Positions 41,431 to 50,578 of a DNA stretch of 64,000 bases are shown here, piece after piece (the stretch's first letter is position 1; each line of letters starts with the position of its first letter). Where the stretch lies: the NCBI RefSeq assembly GCF_041435215.1, contig NZ_CP108394.1:6014001-6078000 (forward strand), given 5' to 3'. Under the pieces are notes generated by a model. The model was not told the DNA's origin, ran no database searches, and saw nothing but the letters and a program-made list of their open reading frames with translations. Position numbers and translations under genes: made by a program. The stretch comes from Streptomyces sp. NBC_01314 (lineage in GTDB: Bacteria > Actinomycetota > Actinomycetes > Streptomycetales > Streptomycetaceae).

Positions 41431-42867
41431 TCAGACCGACCCGGTCCCGGCCTTGACCTCCGGGGCCGTACGAGCCTCCGCCTGCGGGGCCGTACGAGCC
41501 TCTGCCTCCCGGGCTGAACGGGCCTCTGCCTCCCGCGCCGTACGAACTTCCGCCCCCGCAGCCGGACCCACGACGGGCTCCCCGGCGACAACCTTCTGAG
41601 CGGCCTCCGCGTCCCCCTCCGCCTCTGCGTCCCCCTCAGAGTCCGCCCCCGCATCCGGTGTCGGCACCCGGCGCATCAACGCCCAGTACCCCACCCCCGC
41701 CACGGTCCCGATCACCGTGCACATCCCCCACAGCCACTCGGCGCCCCAACGGTCGATGACGACGCCGGACATCAGCGGAGCGACCAGCGCGGCGACGGAC
41801 CACGACATCGTGTACATGCCCTGGTAGCGGCCGCGCCCCTGCGCGGGCGAGAGGCGGACGACGAGGCCGGTCTGGGTGGGCGCGTTGATGATCTCGGCGA
41901 GGGTCCAGACGCAGACGGTGAGGGTGAAGACCCCGATCGACCCGGCGAAGGCGGTGAGGCCGAAGCCGTACCCGGCGAGCACGGACGAGACGACGAGGAG
42001 CCGTCCCGGGTCCCGGTGCTCGATGAACCGGGTGACCGGGATCTGCAGGGCGACGATCAGCACCCCGTTGACGGCGATGGCGAGGCCGTAGTCGGCAGGC
42101 GTGAAGCCGGCCTCCCCCATCGCGACCGGCAGCCCCACGGACGCCTGCTGGAAGATCAGCGCGACAAGAAAGGAGAGCCCCACGACGCCCATGAACCGCC
42201 GGTCACGGACCACGGTCCCCAGCCCGACCGCATCCGTGCCGCCGGCCTTCCCCACCGCCGCCGTACCGCTCTCCGGTCGCGACTCCGGCAGCTTCAGGAA
42301 GACGAGGACGGCGCAGACCAGCGTCATTCCCCCTTCGATCAGGAACCCGGCGCGATAACTGACCTCGGCGATGAACCCGGCGGCCATGGAGGAGATGGCG
42401 AAACCGAGGTTGATGGCCCAGTAGTTGAGGGAGAACGCGCGGACGCGGTCCTCCGGCCGGACGATGTCCGCCATCATCGCCTGCACGGCCGGGCGGGACG
42501 CGTTGCTGGTCGCGCCGACGAGGAAGGCGACAGCGGCGATCGCGACGGGGTGCTGCACGAAGCCGAGGAGCGCGACCGACACGGCCGTCGACGCCTGCGC
42601 GATGAGCAGCGTGGGCCGCCGCCCGAGCCGGTCGGCCATGACACCGCCGCCGAGCGAGGAGATGACTCCGCCGAGGCCGTGCAGCGAGGCGACGAGCCCG
42701 GCGTACGAGGCGGAGTAGCCACGGTCCAGCGTCAGATACAGCGCCATGAAGGTGGCGACGAACGCGCCGAGCCGGTTCACCAGCGTGCTGGTCCACAGCC
42801 ACCAGAACTCCCGGGGCAGCCCCGAGACGGACTCCCGGACGGCACGTCCGACAGCGACGAGTGGCAT
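41431..42867 (-). CDS. MFS transporter with repetitive C-terminal tail
   Basis: A 478-residue major-facilitator protein, about 12 helices. The A-loop is 'GGVMADRLGRRPTLLIAQAS' near residue 80 and 'VLFLxLPES'-like ends follow. The last about 70 residues are a hydrophilic tail with 8-residue repeats (AREAEARS, AREAEART, APQAEART, APE) encoded by 24-nt units. The tail is cytoplasmic and probably flexible. It converges with the DUF2000 gene. The substrate is unknown. Confidence 0.88.
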   Translation of the reverse strand: MPLVAVGRAVRESVSGLPREFWWLWTSTLVNRLGAFVATFMALYLTLDRGYSASYAGLVASLHGLGGVISSLGGGVMADRLGRRPTLLIAQASTAVSVALLGFVQHPVAIAAVAFLVGATSNASRPAVQAMMADIVRPEDRVRAFSLNYWAINLGFAISSMAAGFIAEVSYRAGFLIEGGMTLVCAVLVFLKLPESRPESGTAAVGKAGGTDAVGLGTVVRDRRFMGVVGLSFLVALIFQQASVGLPVAMGEAGFTPADYGLAIAVNGVLIVALQIPVTRFIEHRDPGRLLVVSSVLAGYGFGLTAFAGSIGVFTLTVCVWTLAEIINAPTQTGLVVRLSPAQGRGRYQGMYTMSWSVAALVAPLMSGVVIDRWGAEWLWGMCTVIGTVAGVGYWALMRRVPTPDAGADSEGDAEAEGDAEAAQKVVAGEPVVGPAAGAEVRTAREAEARSAREAEARTAPQAEARTAPEVKAGTGSV

Positions 42868-43041
42868 GGAGATCCCCCACGGACGTAAGCGGCTAAGGCG
42901 GTGAACACAACTTACGAACGTGCTCGGGACGCAAGCCACCCAATTAGCAACCCCAGTCAACTGTCAGCGCCTGGCGATGGGGCCTGTCCGCCTGTCGGCC
43001 AGGCGTGTGGTCGATCGGGGCCGTCGATTACGCTCGGAGCC

Positions 43042-43803
43042 ATGGCCGACGCACCGCACAAGCTGATCCTCCTCCGCCACGGCGAGAGCGAGTGGAACGA
43101 GAAGAACCTGTTCACCGGCTGGGTGGACGTGAACCTCACTCCGAAGGGCGAGAAGGAGGCGACGCGCGGCGGCGAACTGCTCAAGGACGCCGGCCTGCTC
43201 CCGGACGTGCTCCACACCTCCCTCCAGAGGCGCGCCATCCGCACCGCGCAGCTGGCTCTCGAATCCGCCGACCGCCACTGGATCCCGGTCCACCGCAGCT
43301 GGCGCCTGAACGAGCGCCACTACGGCGCCCTCCAGGGCAAGGACAAGGCCCAGACGCTCGCCGAGTTCGGCGAGGAACAGTTCATGCTGTGGCGCCGCTC
43401 GTACGACACCCCGCCGCCCCCGCTCGCGGACGACTCCGAGTTCTCCCAGGCCGGCGACGCGCGCTACGCGACCATCCCGCCGGAGCTCCGCCCCCGCACG
43501 GAGTGCCTGAAGGACGTCGTCACCCGCATGCTCCCCTACTGGTACGACGGCATCGTCCCGGACCTCCTCGCCGGCCGCACGGTCCTCGTCGCCGCCCACG
43601 GCAACTCCCTGCGCGCCCTGGTGAAGCACCTCGACGACGTCTCCGACGCCGACATCGCGGGCCTGAACATCCCGACAGGCATCCCCCTCGCCTACGAACT
43701 CGACGCCGACTTCAAGCCCCTCACCCCCGGCGGCACCTACCTCGACCCGGACGCTGCCGCGGCTGCGATCGAGGCGGTCAGGAACCAGGGCAAGAAGAAG
43801 TAA
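43042..43803 (+). CDS. gpmA: 2,3-bisphosphoglycerate-dependent phosphoglycerate mutase
   Basis: A 253-residue dPGM that interconverts 3- and 2-phosphoglycerate in glycolysis. The phospho-His is in [20 protein letters not shown]; '[13 protein letters not shown]', '[14 protein letters not shown]' and '[17 protein letters not shown]' (second His) complete the active site. Family length. TACGCT ends 7 nt before the ATG; a weak GGAG also lies there. A strong terminator follows. Confidence 0.95.
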   Translation: MADAPHKLILLRHGESEWNEKNLFTGWVDVNLTPKGEKEATRGGELLKDAGLLPDVLHTSLQRRAIRTAQLALESADRHWIPVHRSWRLNERHYGALQGKDKAQTLAEFGEEQFMLWRRSYDTPPPPLADDSEFSQAGDARYATIPPELRPRTECLKDVVTRMLPYWYDGIVPDLLAGRTVLVAAHGNSLRALVKHLDDVSDADIAGLNIPTGIPLAYELDADFKPLTPGGTYLDPDAAAAAIEAVRNQGKKK

Positions 43804-43817
43804 CCAGGCCGAACAAG

Positions 43818-43854
43818 AGCCCCTCACCCGCCAGGCAGTCGCGGGTGAGGGGCT
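43818..43854 (+). terminator. Terminator of gpmA
   Basis: AGCCCCTCACCCGC pairs perfectly with GCGGGTGAGGGGCT around a 9-base loop, followed by TGTTGTGT. It lies 15 bp after the gpmA stop codon. Confidence 0.85.
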
Positions 43855-43877
43855 TGTTGTGTGGGGTGGGGGAGGGG

Positions 43878-44180
43878 CTAGGTGGCGGCGCCGGTGATGT
43901 TCGGGGCGATGAAGCGGCGGTGCAGTGGGCTGAAGGTGGTCTCGGGGGCGCCCGGGAGGCCGGCCTTCTGGATCACGGGGGCGAGCCTTTCGGCGAAGAA
44001 GGTCTCGAACGCCTGCTGAGATGCCCAGACATCGGTGACGTGCAGCCCCTGATCGTCGAACCAGGCCACATGTACCTGGCCGCCGGCCGCCGGGACCCCC
44101 TCCCAGTCGACCGCGTCTCGCACCGTGTCGTACTGCTCCGGAGTTACCTCTGCCCAGAGCATCGACATCACTACAGCCAT
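43878..44180 (-). CDS. Conserved hypothetical (ABM-like dimeric barrel)
   Basis: A 100-residue protein, MAVVMSMLWAEVTPEQYDTV, with 'GVPAAGGQVHVAWFDDQGLH' and 'VTDVWASQQAFETFFAERLA'. The pattern fits a dimeric alpha/beta-barrel (antibiotic-biosynthesis-monooxygenase-like) domain. No catalytic motif is clear. The start is uncertain (three Met within seven residues). It neighbours the nickel-binding protein gene in the same direction. Confidence 0.7.
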   Translation of the reverse strand: MAVVMSMLWAEVTPEQYDTVRDAVDWEGVPAAGGQVHVAWFDDQGLHVTDVWASQQAFETFFAERLAPVIQKAGLPGAPETTFSPLHRRFIAPNITGAAT

Positions 44181-44293
44181 GCGCAAACCCCCGTCCACTA
44201 CCGGTATCGGCATGGAGATGCTTCCATCCAGCGGGCTTCGCCGGACAGGGCGTGCGGAAGCGTGGCGGCTCCCGCCAGTCCGCCCTCGCACGC

Positions 44294-44542
44294 TCAGACC
44301 GCCAGGGGTACCGGGTGGATTTCGTCCGCCTTGTGGCCGGCGCGTTCGTGGATGCGTTGGACGGCTTCGGCCGAGGGGGCCTCGGACAGGCAGTAGACGG
44401 TGCCGGACTCAGGGTCGGCCCAGGCGCGTTCGAAGTGGACGTTCTCGTCCTTCTCTATGGCGAGGTCAGCCTTGTGCGCGGCCTGCAGCTGGTCGCCGGT
44501 TATGCCCTTCATCCCGTGGTGGACGTCCATGAACCTGGTCAT
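44294..44542 (-). CDS. SCO4226-family nickel-binding protein (DUF4242)
   Basis: An 82-residue protein very similar to S. coelicolor SCO4226, for which nickel binding has been shown: 'MTRFMDVHHGMKGITGDQLQ', 'VHFERAWADPESGTVYCLSE', 'AEAVQRIHERAGHKADEIHP'. The His-His pair at 8-9 and other His are the likely ligands; it forms a ferredoxin-like dimer in the known structure. AAGGAGGT is the ribosome site. It may connect with the nickel regulator nur found 40 kb upstream; no Nur box was established here. Confidence 0.87.
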   Translation of the reverse strand: MTRFMDVHHGMKGITGDQLQAAHKADLAIEKDENVHFERAWADPESGTVYCLSEAPSAEAVQRIHERAGHKADEIHPVPLAV

Positions 44543-44685
44543 GGCTTCGCACCTCCTTCCCTTTCTGCTGTTCTTTCTCTGCTCTCTGCTCTCTGCTCCC
44601 TGCCTTCATGCTGCGCCTGTATCGACGCGCGGGCGACCTGTTGAAGCGCTCATGGTGTCGAACAGGCGTGCACTAACGTCCCGTC

Positions 44686-45188
44686 ATGCGTGGATTGAAG
44701 GTGTGGTTGTCGGCCGTCGGGATCGCGGCCCTCCTGGGGTCGCGGTCGTGAAGGGTGCGGCGTTGGCAATTCCCGAGGTGTCGTTCCTCATGGAGTACGG
44801 GTGCGGGGACGCGGAGGACCGGCTCGGTGAGGCGCTGGCCGGGGACGCCGTGCTGGACGACGGGCCGGACGGGGTCGGGGCGGGGGAGCCGTACGAGGGG
44901 TGCGACGACGACGATCTGTTCGTGGTCGCGGGGAAGTCGTACACGTACACGTACACGTATGACAAGGGGCAGGGCAGGGGCCGGGAGGGCGACGTCGTGG
45001 CGCACGAGAGTGCCCTCGCGCACTACCGGGATGTCGCGCAGGCCCACGGCTGGCGGTACCGGTCGAGCGGCTGCTTCGACAAGCGGATCGACGGGACCAC
45101 CGCGTACCTGACCATCGGCGGGCCGACGGACGGGGCCCTCGACGTCGGGATCATCGCCACCCGCGAATACTCCGAGCCCTATTGCTGA
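44686..45188 (+). pseudogene. Membrane-anchored hypothetical broken by a 1-nt deletion
   Basis: ATG 44686 gives 21 codons (MRGLKVWLSAVGIAALLG) and a premature TGA. Adding one G to the GGGG run at 44736-44739 would give 'LLGVAVVKGAALAIP' and continue in frame through 'EVSFLMEYGCGDAEDRLGEA', 'YTYTYTYDKGQGRGREGD' to the stop at 45188, about 168 residues. A GTG at 44749 might rescue the tail as a soluble protein. TAACGT ends 6 nt before the ATG. The function is unknown; either a mutation or a sequencing slip. Confidence 0.6.
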
Positions 45189-45332
45189 ACGCTCACCTAA
45201 CGCTCCCCAGGAAACAGGACAGGGAACGCTCCCCAGCAGCAGGACAGGCGTGAAGGGGGCCCGTCGCGGGCGACAGGCCCCCTTCTTCCGCCCTCTTCCG
45301 CGTACGAAAGCGACCGCGTGCCGGTCAGCCGG

Positions 45333-45494
45333 TCAGCCGCACTGGCACGGGTTGCCGGACTGGCACCCGCACGCACATCCGGAGCCGCAGCCGCAGGCGC
45401 CGAAAAGGGGCAGGGTTTTGACGTCGGCGGGCTGATGGGTGTCCCGGACCTGTGTCGGGTCCGGGGTGCTGGGGCTGGCGGGGGATTCGGCCAT
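45333..45494 (-). CDS. 53-residue Cys-rich protein (metallothionein-like tail)
   Basis: A small gene with a GAGGAGGGA ribosome site before its ATG. It starts MAESPASPSTPDPTQVRD and ends ACGCGSGCACGCQSGNPCQC plus G, with seven Cys in the last 21 residues. The pattern suggests metal binding or a zinc knuckle, but no family is recognised with confidence. It sits just downstream of phoU in the same direction and could be part of the phosphate/metal response. It is convergent with the frameshifted gene. Confidence 0.65.
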   Translation of the reverse strand: MAESPASPSTPDPTQVRDTHQPADVKTLPLFGACGCGSGCACGCQSGNPCQCG

Positions 45495-45705
45495 GGTCCC
45501 TCCTCGAAGGCAGCGAGCGCGGCGAAGGCAGCCAGGACAGCGAAGGCTGGTGCCTGCGCCCATTGGTTGCCCCATTGCAGGCCCGTTCAGTCGGGCGCAT
45601 CAACGGCGCACGGAGGCGTCCACACGCCCCGCCGCACCGGCAGGCGCCGGAGCCCCGCAACCGGAGCCCCGCACTCCTTGCCCTCCCCGCACCAGTCAGG
45701 GGGCC

Positions 45706-46395
45706 CTACGCCCCCTCCACCCCCGTGACCGGCTGGATGTCCGCCTGCAGCTCGTCCGCGTGCTCACCCGTCACCAGGTACACCACGCGCTTGGCGACGG
45801 ACACCGCGTGGTCGGCGAAGCGCTCGTAGTAGCGGCCGAGGAGGGTGACGTCGACGGCGGTCTCGATGCCGTGCTTCCAGCGGTCGTCCATGAGGTGCTG
45901 GAAGAGGGTGCGGTGGAGGAGGTCCATCTCGTCGTCGTCACTCTCCAGCTGGAGCGCGAGGTCGACGTCCTTGGTGATGATGACCTCGGCGGCCTTCGCC
46001 ATCAGGCGCTGCGCGAGCTGACCCATCTCCAGGATGGTGGCGTGGAGGTCACGCGGGACCGTGTGGTCGGGGAAGCGGAGCCGGGTCAGCTTGGCCACGT
46101 GCTGGGCGAGGTCGCCGGAGCGCTCCAGGTCGGCCGACATACGCAGCGACGTCACGACGATCCGGAGATCCGTCGCCACCGGCTGCTGCCTGGCCAGCAG
46201 GGCTATCGCGCGGGCCTCCAGGTCGTGCTGGAGGTCGTCGACCTTCTTGTCGGCCTCGATCACGCTCTCGGCCAGCTTCAGATCGGCGTCGAGCATCGCC
46301 GTTGTGGCGCGACCGATCGCCGACCCCACCAGTCGGGCCATCTCGACCAGGCCCTCACCGATCGAGTCAAGTTCCTCGTGGTACGCGTCCCGCAT
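45706..46395 (-). CDS. phoU: Phosphate signalling regulator PhoU
   Basis: A 229-residue PhoU protein made of two three-helix bundles. Metal-binding motifs are 'VDDLQHDLEARAIALL' and 'ERFADHAVSVAKRVVYL'. PhoU connects the phosphate transporter with the PhoR sensor and damps the response when phosphate is plentiful. It is divergent from phoR, and the PHO box between them is set on its strand. Start ATG MRDAYHEEL has GAGGG upstream. Confidence 0.93.
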   Translation of the reverse strand: MRDAYHEELDSIGEGLVEMARLVGSAIGRATTAMLDADLKLAESVIEADKKVDDLQHDLEARAIALLARQQPVATDLRIVVTSLRMSADLERSGDLAQHVAKLTRLRFPDHTVPRDLHATILEMGQLAQRLMAKAAEVIITKDVDLALQLESDDDEMDLLHRTLFQHLMDDRWKHGIETAVDVTLLGRYYERFADHAVSVAKRVVYLVTGEHADELQADIQPVTGVEGA

Positions 46396-46575
46396 CAGGG
46401 TGTCCCTCTCTTACGTACGTCTGCTCGTGGGTAACCAGAAAAGCCGTCCCGGAAGCCGTTCCGCCAGGCCGGGACCGCCGAACGACCGAATGAACGGCGA
46501 CAGTGAACGGTGACCGGGGGCCCGGACGAACCCCACGCTCCCACGTTGCGACCCGTACGCGTCTGTTTCAGCCAT

Positions 46576-46608
46576 CCCAAATGAACCAATACTGGCTCCA
46601 AGGTGAAC
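46576..46608 (-). promoter_or_regulatory. PHO box between phoU and phoR-phoP
   Basis: On the minus strand there are three consecutive 11-bp units: GTTCACCTTGG, AGCCAGTATTG and GTTCATTTGGG. The outer two match the direct-repeat unit bound by PhoP in streptomycetes. The phoR -10 (TAACCT, 46670-46675) lies 62 bp away and ends 6 nt before the phoR ATG. Confidence 0.8.
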
Positions 46609-46681
46609 TCTGGGCGACGAGTGTTCGAGGTCGCCCTCCGATCGCTGTGGGGATGTCCGACCTCGTGCCTAACCTGGATGC

Positions 46682-47938
46682 ATGGACGTGAACGCGGCAG
46701 TCGCCGCAGCGGCAGCGATCGCCGGAGTGCTCACCGGTGTCATCGCCATGCTGGCGTTCCGCGTCAGCGAGCGCGAGCAGAAGCGTCCGACCAGGACCTC
46801 CCTGCACACGGACGCGGTTCTGCCGCCCGGCGTCGACACAGTGCTGTCCGTGCTGCGCTCCTCCGCCGTCGTGCTCGACGAGGCCGACGCCGTCGTCAAG
46901 GCCAGCTCCGCCGCGTACGCCCTCGGGCTGGTGCGCGGGGGGAAACTCGCGGTCGAGCCGATGCTCAGGATGGCCCGCGACACCCGGCGGGACGGCGAGA
47001 TACGACAGGTCGAGCTGGATCTGCCCCGGCGTGGCACGGGACGCGGGGAGGCGCTCGCCGTCTCCGCGCGCGTCGCCCCCCTGGGCTCCCGGCTCGTGCT
47101 GCTTCTCGTCGAGGACCTCACCGAGGCCCGCCGGACAGAGGCCGTACGACGTGACTTCGTCGCCAACGTCAGCCATGAGCTGAAGACGCCGGTCGGCGCC
47201 CTGTCGCTGCTCTCGGAGGCCGTCATGGGGGCGTCGGAGGACCCCGAGGCGGTGGAACGGTTCGCCGGGCGCATGCAGATAGAGGCCACCCGGCTCACCA
47301 ACCTCGTGCAGGAGCTCATCGACCTCTCCCGGGTGCAGAACGACCATCCGCTGGAGGACGCCGAGCCCGTTCGGGTGGACGAGCTGGTCGCCGAGGCGGT
47401 CGACCGCTGCCGCCACCAGGCCGGCACCAAGCAGATCACCATGGCCGCCGGTGGCACCGCGGAGCTGCGTGTCTGGGGCCACCGCGGGCAGCTCGCCGCC
47501 GCCCTCGGCAACCTCGTCGAGAACGCCGTCAACTACTCCCCGGCCCGCACCCGCGTCGGCATAGCCGCGCGGCGGGTGGCCGCGCCCGGCGGGGAGCACA
47601 TCGAGATCGCCGTGACCGACCAGGGCATCGGCATCTCGGAAAAGGACAAGGAGCGCGTCTTCGAGCGCTTCTACCGCGTGGACCCGGCCCGTTCCCGCCA
47701 GACCGGCGGTACGGGTCTCGGTCTCGCGATCGTCAAGCACGTGGCCGCCTCGCACGGCGGGGAGGTCACGGTGTGGAGCTCGGAAGGACAGGGCTCCACG
47801 TTTACCCTCAGGCTGCCGGAGGCGGGCTCGTCCCGTGACCGTGCGGCCCAGCACCCGGACCTCGACGTCGAGGACGGACAGCCTCACCCAGACCCATCCC
47901 CGTACGAACCGCTTCCCGCCCCGGAGGTCCTTCCGTGA
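46682..47938 (+). CDS. phoR: Phosphate sensor histidine kinase PhoR
   Basis: A 418-residue sensor kinase. One transmembrane helix (about 5-26, 'AAAAAIAGVLTGVIAMLAFR'), a PAS-like linker (about 50-150), the H-box 'FVANVSHELKTPVGALSLL' (about 160), N-box 'NLVENAVNYS' and G-box 'GTGLGLAIVKHVAASHGG' are present. It phosphorylates PhoP under phosphate starvation. Only one membrane helix is seen, so sensing is probably via PstSCAB-PhoU. Its stop overlaps phoP by 4 bp. TAACCT ends 6 nt before ATG (leaderless). Confidence 0.93.
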   Translation: MDVNAAVAAAAAIAGVLTGVIAMLAFRVSEREQKRPTRTSLHTDAVLPPGVDTVLSVLRSSAVVLDEADAVVKASSAAYALGLVRGGKLAVEPMLRMARDTRRDGEIRQVELDLPRRGTGRGEALAVSARVAPLGSRLVLLLVEDLTEARRTEAVRRDFVANVSHELKTPVGALSLLSEAVMGASEDPEAVERFAGRMQIEATRLTNLVQELIDLSRVQNDHPLEDAEPVRVDELVAEAVDRCRHQAGTKQITMAAGGTAELRVWGHRGQLAAALGNLVENAVNYSPARTRVGIAARRVAAPGGEHIEIAVTDQGIGISEKDKERVFERFYRVDPARSRQTGGTGLGLAIVKHVAASHGGEVTVWSSEGQGSTFTLRLPEAGSSRDRAAQHPDLDVEDGQPHPDPSPYEPLPAPEVLP

Positions 47939-48615
47939 CCCGAGTGCTCGTCGTCGAGGACGAGGAGTCCTTCTCCGACGCCCTGTCCTACATGCTCCGC
48001 AAAGAGGGCTTCGAGGTCGCCATCGCGACCACCGGGCCCGACGGTCTCGACGAGTTCGAGCGCAACGGGGCCGACCTCGTTCTCCTCGACCTCATGCTGC
48101 CCGGTCTGCCGGGTACCGAGGTCTGCCGTCAGCTGCGCGGCCGTTCCAATGTCCCGGTGATCATGGTGACCGCCAAGGACAGCGAGATCGACAAGGTCGT
48201 GGGCCTGGAAATAGGAGCCGATGACTATGTCACCAAGCCCTTCTCCTCCCGCGAGCTCGTCGCCCGCATCCGGGCCGTACTGCGCCGCCGCGGCGAGCCC
48301 GAGGAGGTCAGCCCGGCCGCGCTGGAGGCGGGCCCCGTCCGTATGGACGTCGACCGTCACGTGGTCACTGTCTCGGGCTCCAAGGTCGACCTCCCGCTCA
48401 AGGAGTTCGACCTGCTCGAGATGCTGCTGCGCAACGCGGGCCGCGTCCTGACCCGCATGCAGCTCATCGACCGCGTCTGGGGCGCCGACTACGTCGGCGA
48501 CACCAAGACCCTCGACGTCCACGTCAAGCGCCTCCGCGCCAAGATCGAACCGGACCCGGGCGCGCCGCGGTACCTGGTGACGGTGCGTGGGCTCGGCTAC
48601 AAGTTCGAGCCGTAG
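47935..48615 (+). CDS. phoP: Phosphate response regulator PhoP
   Basis: A 226-residue OmpR-type regulator. Receiver: 'VLVVEDEESFSDALSYML', phospho-Asp in 'DLVLLDLMLPGLPG' and Lys in 'DYVTKPFSSRELVARI'. The winged-helix domain (about 130-225) ends 'VTVRGLGYKFEP'. PhoP binds PHO boxes and controls phosphate scavenging and antibiotic production in streptomycetes. It is translationally coupled to phoR by GTGA overlap. A strong terminator follows. Confidence 0.95.
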   Translation: MTRVLVVEDEESFSDALSYMLRKEGFEVAIATTGPDGLDEFERNGADLVLLDLMLPGLPGTEVCRQLRGRSNVPVIMVTAKDSEIDKVVGLEIGADDYVTKPFSSRELVARIRAVLRRRGEPEEVSPAALEAGPVRMDVDRHVVTVSGSKVDLPLKEFDLLEMLLRNAGRVLTRMQLIDRVWGADYVGDTKTLDVHVKRLRAKIEPDPGAPRYLVTVRGLGYKFEP

Positions 48616-48643
48616 GCCGGCGCTCACACCACCGCCGTACGCC

Positions 48644-48680
48644 CGAAGGGCGGCACCCCCTCCAGGGGTGCCGCCCTTCG
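48644..48680. terminator. Terminator between phoP and the lipoprotein gene
   Basis: CGAAGGGCGGCACCCC pairs with GGGGTGCCGCCCTTCG around a 5-base loop. It lies between convergent genes and can serve both. Confidence 0.85.
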
Positions 48681-48697
48681 GCGCAGGTGTACGGGCC

Positions 48698-49393
48698 TCA
48701 GTGGCCGGTGGTCTCCTCGGACGCCGAGGTGGACGGGGAGGCCGTCGAGCCCGCCGCGGTGCCCTCTTCCTCGGTGGTGCCCTCGCCGGTGGAGGGGGAG
48801 CCCGAGGTGGACGCGGACGGGGAGCCGGAGACCGACTCGGACGGGGAGGCGCTGGCGGCGGGGGCCTCGGGCACGTCGCTCGGGCCCCACTTCTCGAAGT
48901 AGTGCTCGGCGGGGACCACGAAGGCCCGCAGACTGACCTCGCCGGTCTCGCTGAAGGTGAAGGTGACCTTCTGGGCGTTGCCCTCCTTGACGGCGTCGGT
49001 GATGTCCGCCAGGACCGCGGAGGCGTTGTCCGCGCCGCCCAGGACCACGGAGCCGCCGGCCGGGACGACGACCTTGCCGCCCTTGCCCTCGCCCTTGGCC
49101 GGGGTGATCTCGACGGTGCCGGCGCCCTCCACGGTGATGGAGTCCAGGGTCTGGTCGGTCGTGGCGCCGTTGAACACCGTCGCGGAGACCACGGCGGGAC
49201 CCTCGGTCTCGGTACCGGGCTGGGTGACCACGAGCGCGTTCTGGATCTTGATGTCGCCGACGCTGGTGGCCGCGTTGTCCGGCTTGACTCCCAGCGTCTG
49301 GGCGTTGTTGCCGGCGGCGCACGCGGCGAGTGAGGCGATCGAGAACGCGATGGCGGCGGCGGCGAGGGCGCCGCGTCGAAGGCTGCTGCTCAC
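48698..49393 (-). CDS. Secreted lipoprotein (PCuAC-like, DUF461)
   Basis: A 231-residue lipoprotein. Signal peptide 'RGALAAAAIAFSIASLAAC' with lipobox LAAC puts Cys at about 25. The mature part (about 40-165) is a PCuAC/DUF461-like beta-sandwich ('IQNALVVTQPGTETEGPAVV', 'VVPAGGSVVLGGADN'), a family of copper chaperones, though the usual Met/His ligands are not clear here. The C-terminal 60 residues are Ser/Glu/Thr/Pro-rich. Start is GTG with TAGGAG upstream. Role is uncertain. Confidence 0.8.
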   Translation of the reverse strand: MSSSLRRGALAAAAIAFSIASLAACAAGNNAQTLGVKPDNAATSVGDIKIQNALVVTQPGTETEGPAVVSATVFNGATTDQTLDSITVEGAGTVEITPAKGEGKGGKVVVPAGGSVVLGGADNASAVLADITDAVKEGNAQKVTFTFSETGEVSLRAFVVPAEHYFEKWGPSDVPEAPAASASPSESVSGSPSASTSGSPSTGEGTTEEEGTAAGSTASPSTSASEETTGH

Positions 49394-50095
49394 GGCGGCG
49401 GCAACTCCTAGAACGTGGGCGGTACGTGGTCGGTAGCGGCCTTAGGTTACCGAGCCGTTCCGCCGCCGCCGCACCCGACCCTCCCCAAGTCCCCGACAAG
49501 TACCCGACAAGTCACCGGAAGCAATTGGCGGACGCCTCACCCGCATGCCTGTCCGGCATTCACATAACCCCCATCGAACTCGCCGCCGCCGCGTCCTGGA
49601 TTTCCGCCACGGAATGTGGGCCGGTACGGAAAATCGATCAGCCGCGGGAAGAGTCGCAGGAACAGCCGCGGGAAGAGTCGAGGGAAGGCATCCCGGAACG
49701 CCTGGCAGAAGACCGTCGGAACGCTGTCGGAACAGCGACAGAACACGATCCGGTAACGGCGGAACATCGCCCGGAGATCGAACTCCTTGATCAATTCCGG
49801 ATTCGTCTCGTACCCGACTCCGCTCACCGAACGGAGTAGCGTAAGTCGCACACCCGGTGGAGGACAAAGTGGGACGTTCGGTCGCTCGTGGGGCCCTCCG
49901 GATGCGTGTAACGTACGCGTTTCACTCCGCCCGGAGAGCCGCTCCGACCTGCGGATACCCTCTTCCGTTCGGCCCCCGCAGCACGTTCCTCTTGCAGTTG
50001 TCAAGCCCCGAGATGCGCCCTGACCTGCGAAAACGCCATTCAGAACACGCCGTTTCCGTGTTACCCTGGATAGCCACGGAAGGGGTACCTGTCAC
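49394..50095. other. Long upstream region of carD
   Basis: About 700 bp without a supported gene. AGCCGCGGGAAGAGTCG occurs twice (about 49640 and 49664). Near carD, TACCCT (50063-50068) may be its -10, with GGAAGGGG as ribosome site. Confidence 0.5.
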
Positions 50096-50578
50096 ATGAC
50101 GTTCAAGGTTGGCGACACCGTGGTCTATCCCCATCACGGGGCCGCGCTGATTGAGGCCATCGAAACTCGCCAGATCAAAGGCGTGGACAAGACCTACTTG
50201 GTGCTCAAGGTCGCTCAGGGCGACCTGACGGTGCGTGTGCCAGCGGACAATGCGGAGTTCGTCGGCGTACGTGATGTGGTCGGTCAAGACGGCCTGGACC
50301 GGGTCTTCGAGGTGCTGCGTGCGCCGTATGCCGAGGAGCCCACGAACTGGTCGCGTCGCTACAAGGCAAATCTGGAGAAGCTCGCCTCCGGCGATGTCAT
50401 CAAGGTCGCGGAAGTAGTGCGCGACCTGTGGCGTCGTGAGCGTGAGCGCGGACTGTCCGCCGGTGAGAAGCGCATGCTCGCCAAGGCACGCCAGATCCTC
50501 GTGAGCGAGCTCGCCCTCGCGGAGAACACGAACGAGGACAAGGCCGAGGCCCTGCTCGACGAGGTCCTCGCGTCCTGA
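50096..50578 (+). CDS. carD: CarD-family transcription factor
   Basis: A 160-residue CarD/CdnL protein that binds RNA polymerase beta and stabilises the open promoter complex. The N-terminal Tudor-like RNAP-interaction domain is '[20 protein letters not shown]' to about residue 55; the helical C-terminal domain has '[20 protein letters not shown]' and 'AEKNT'-like end. It heads the carD-ispD-ispF-cysS order conserved in actinomycetes. Confidence 0.95.
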   Translation: MTFKVGDTVVYPHHGAALIEAIETRQIKGVDKTYLVLKVAQGDLTVRVPADNAEFVGVRDVVGQDGLDRVFEVLRAPYAEEPTNWSRRYKANLEKLASGDVIKVAEVVRDLWRRERERGLSAGEKRMLAKARQILVSELALAENTNEDKAEALLDEVLAS

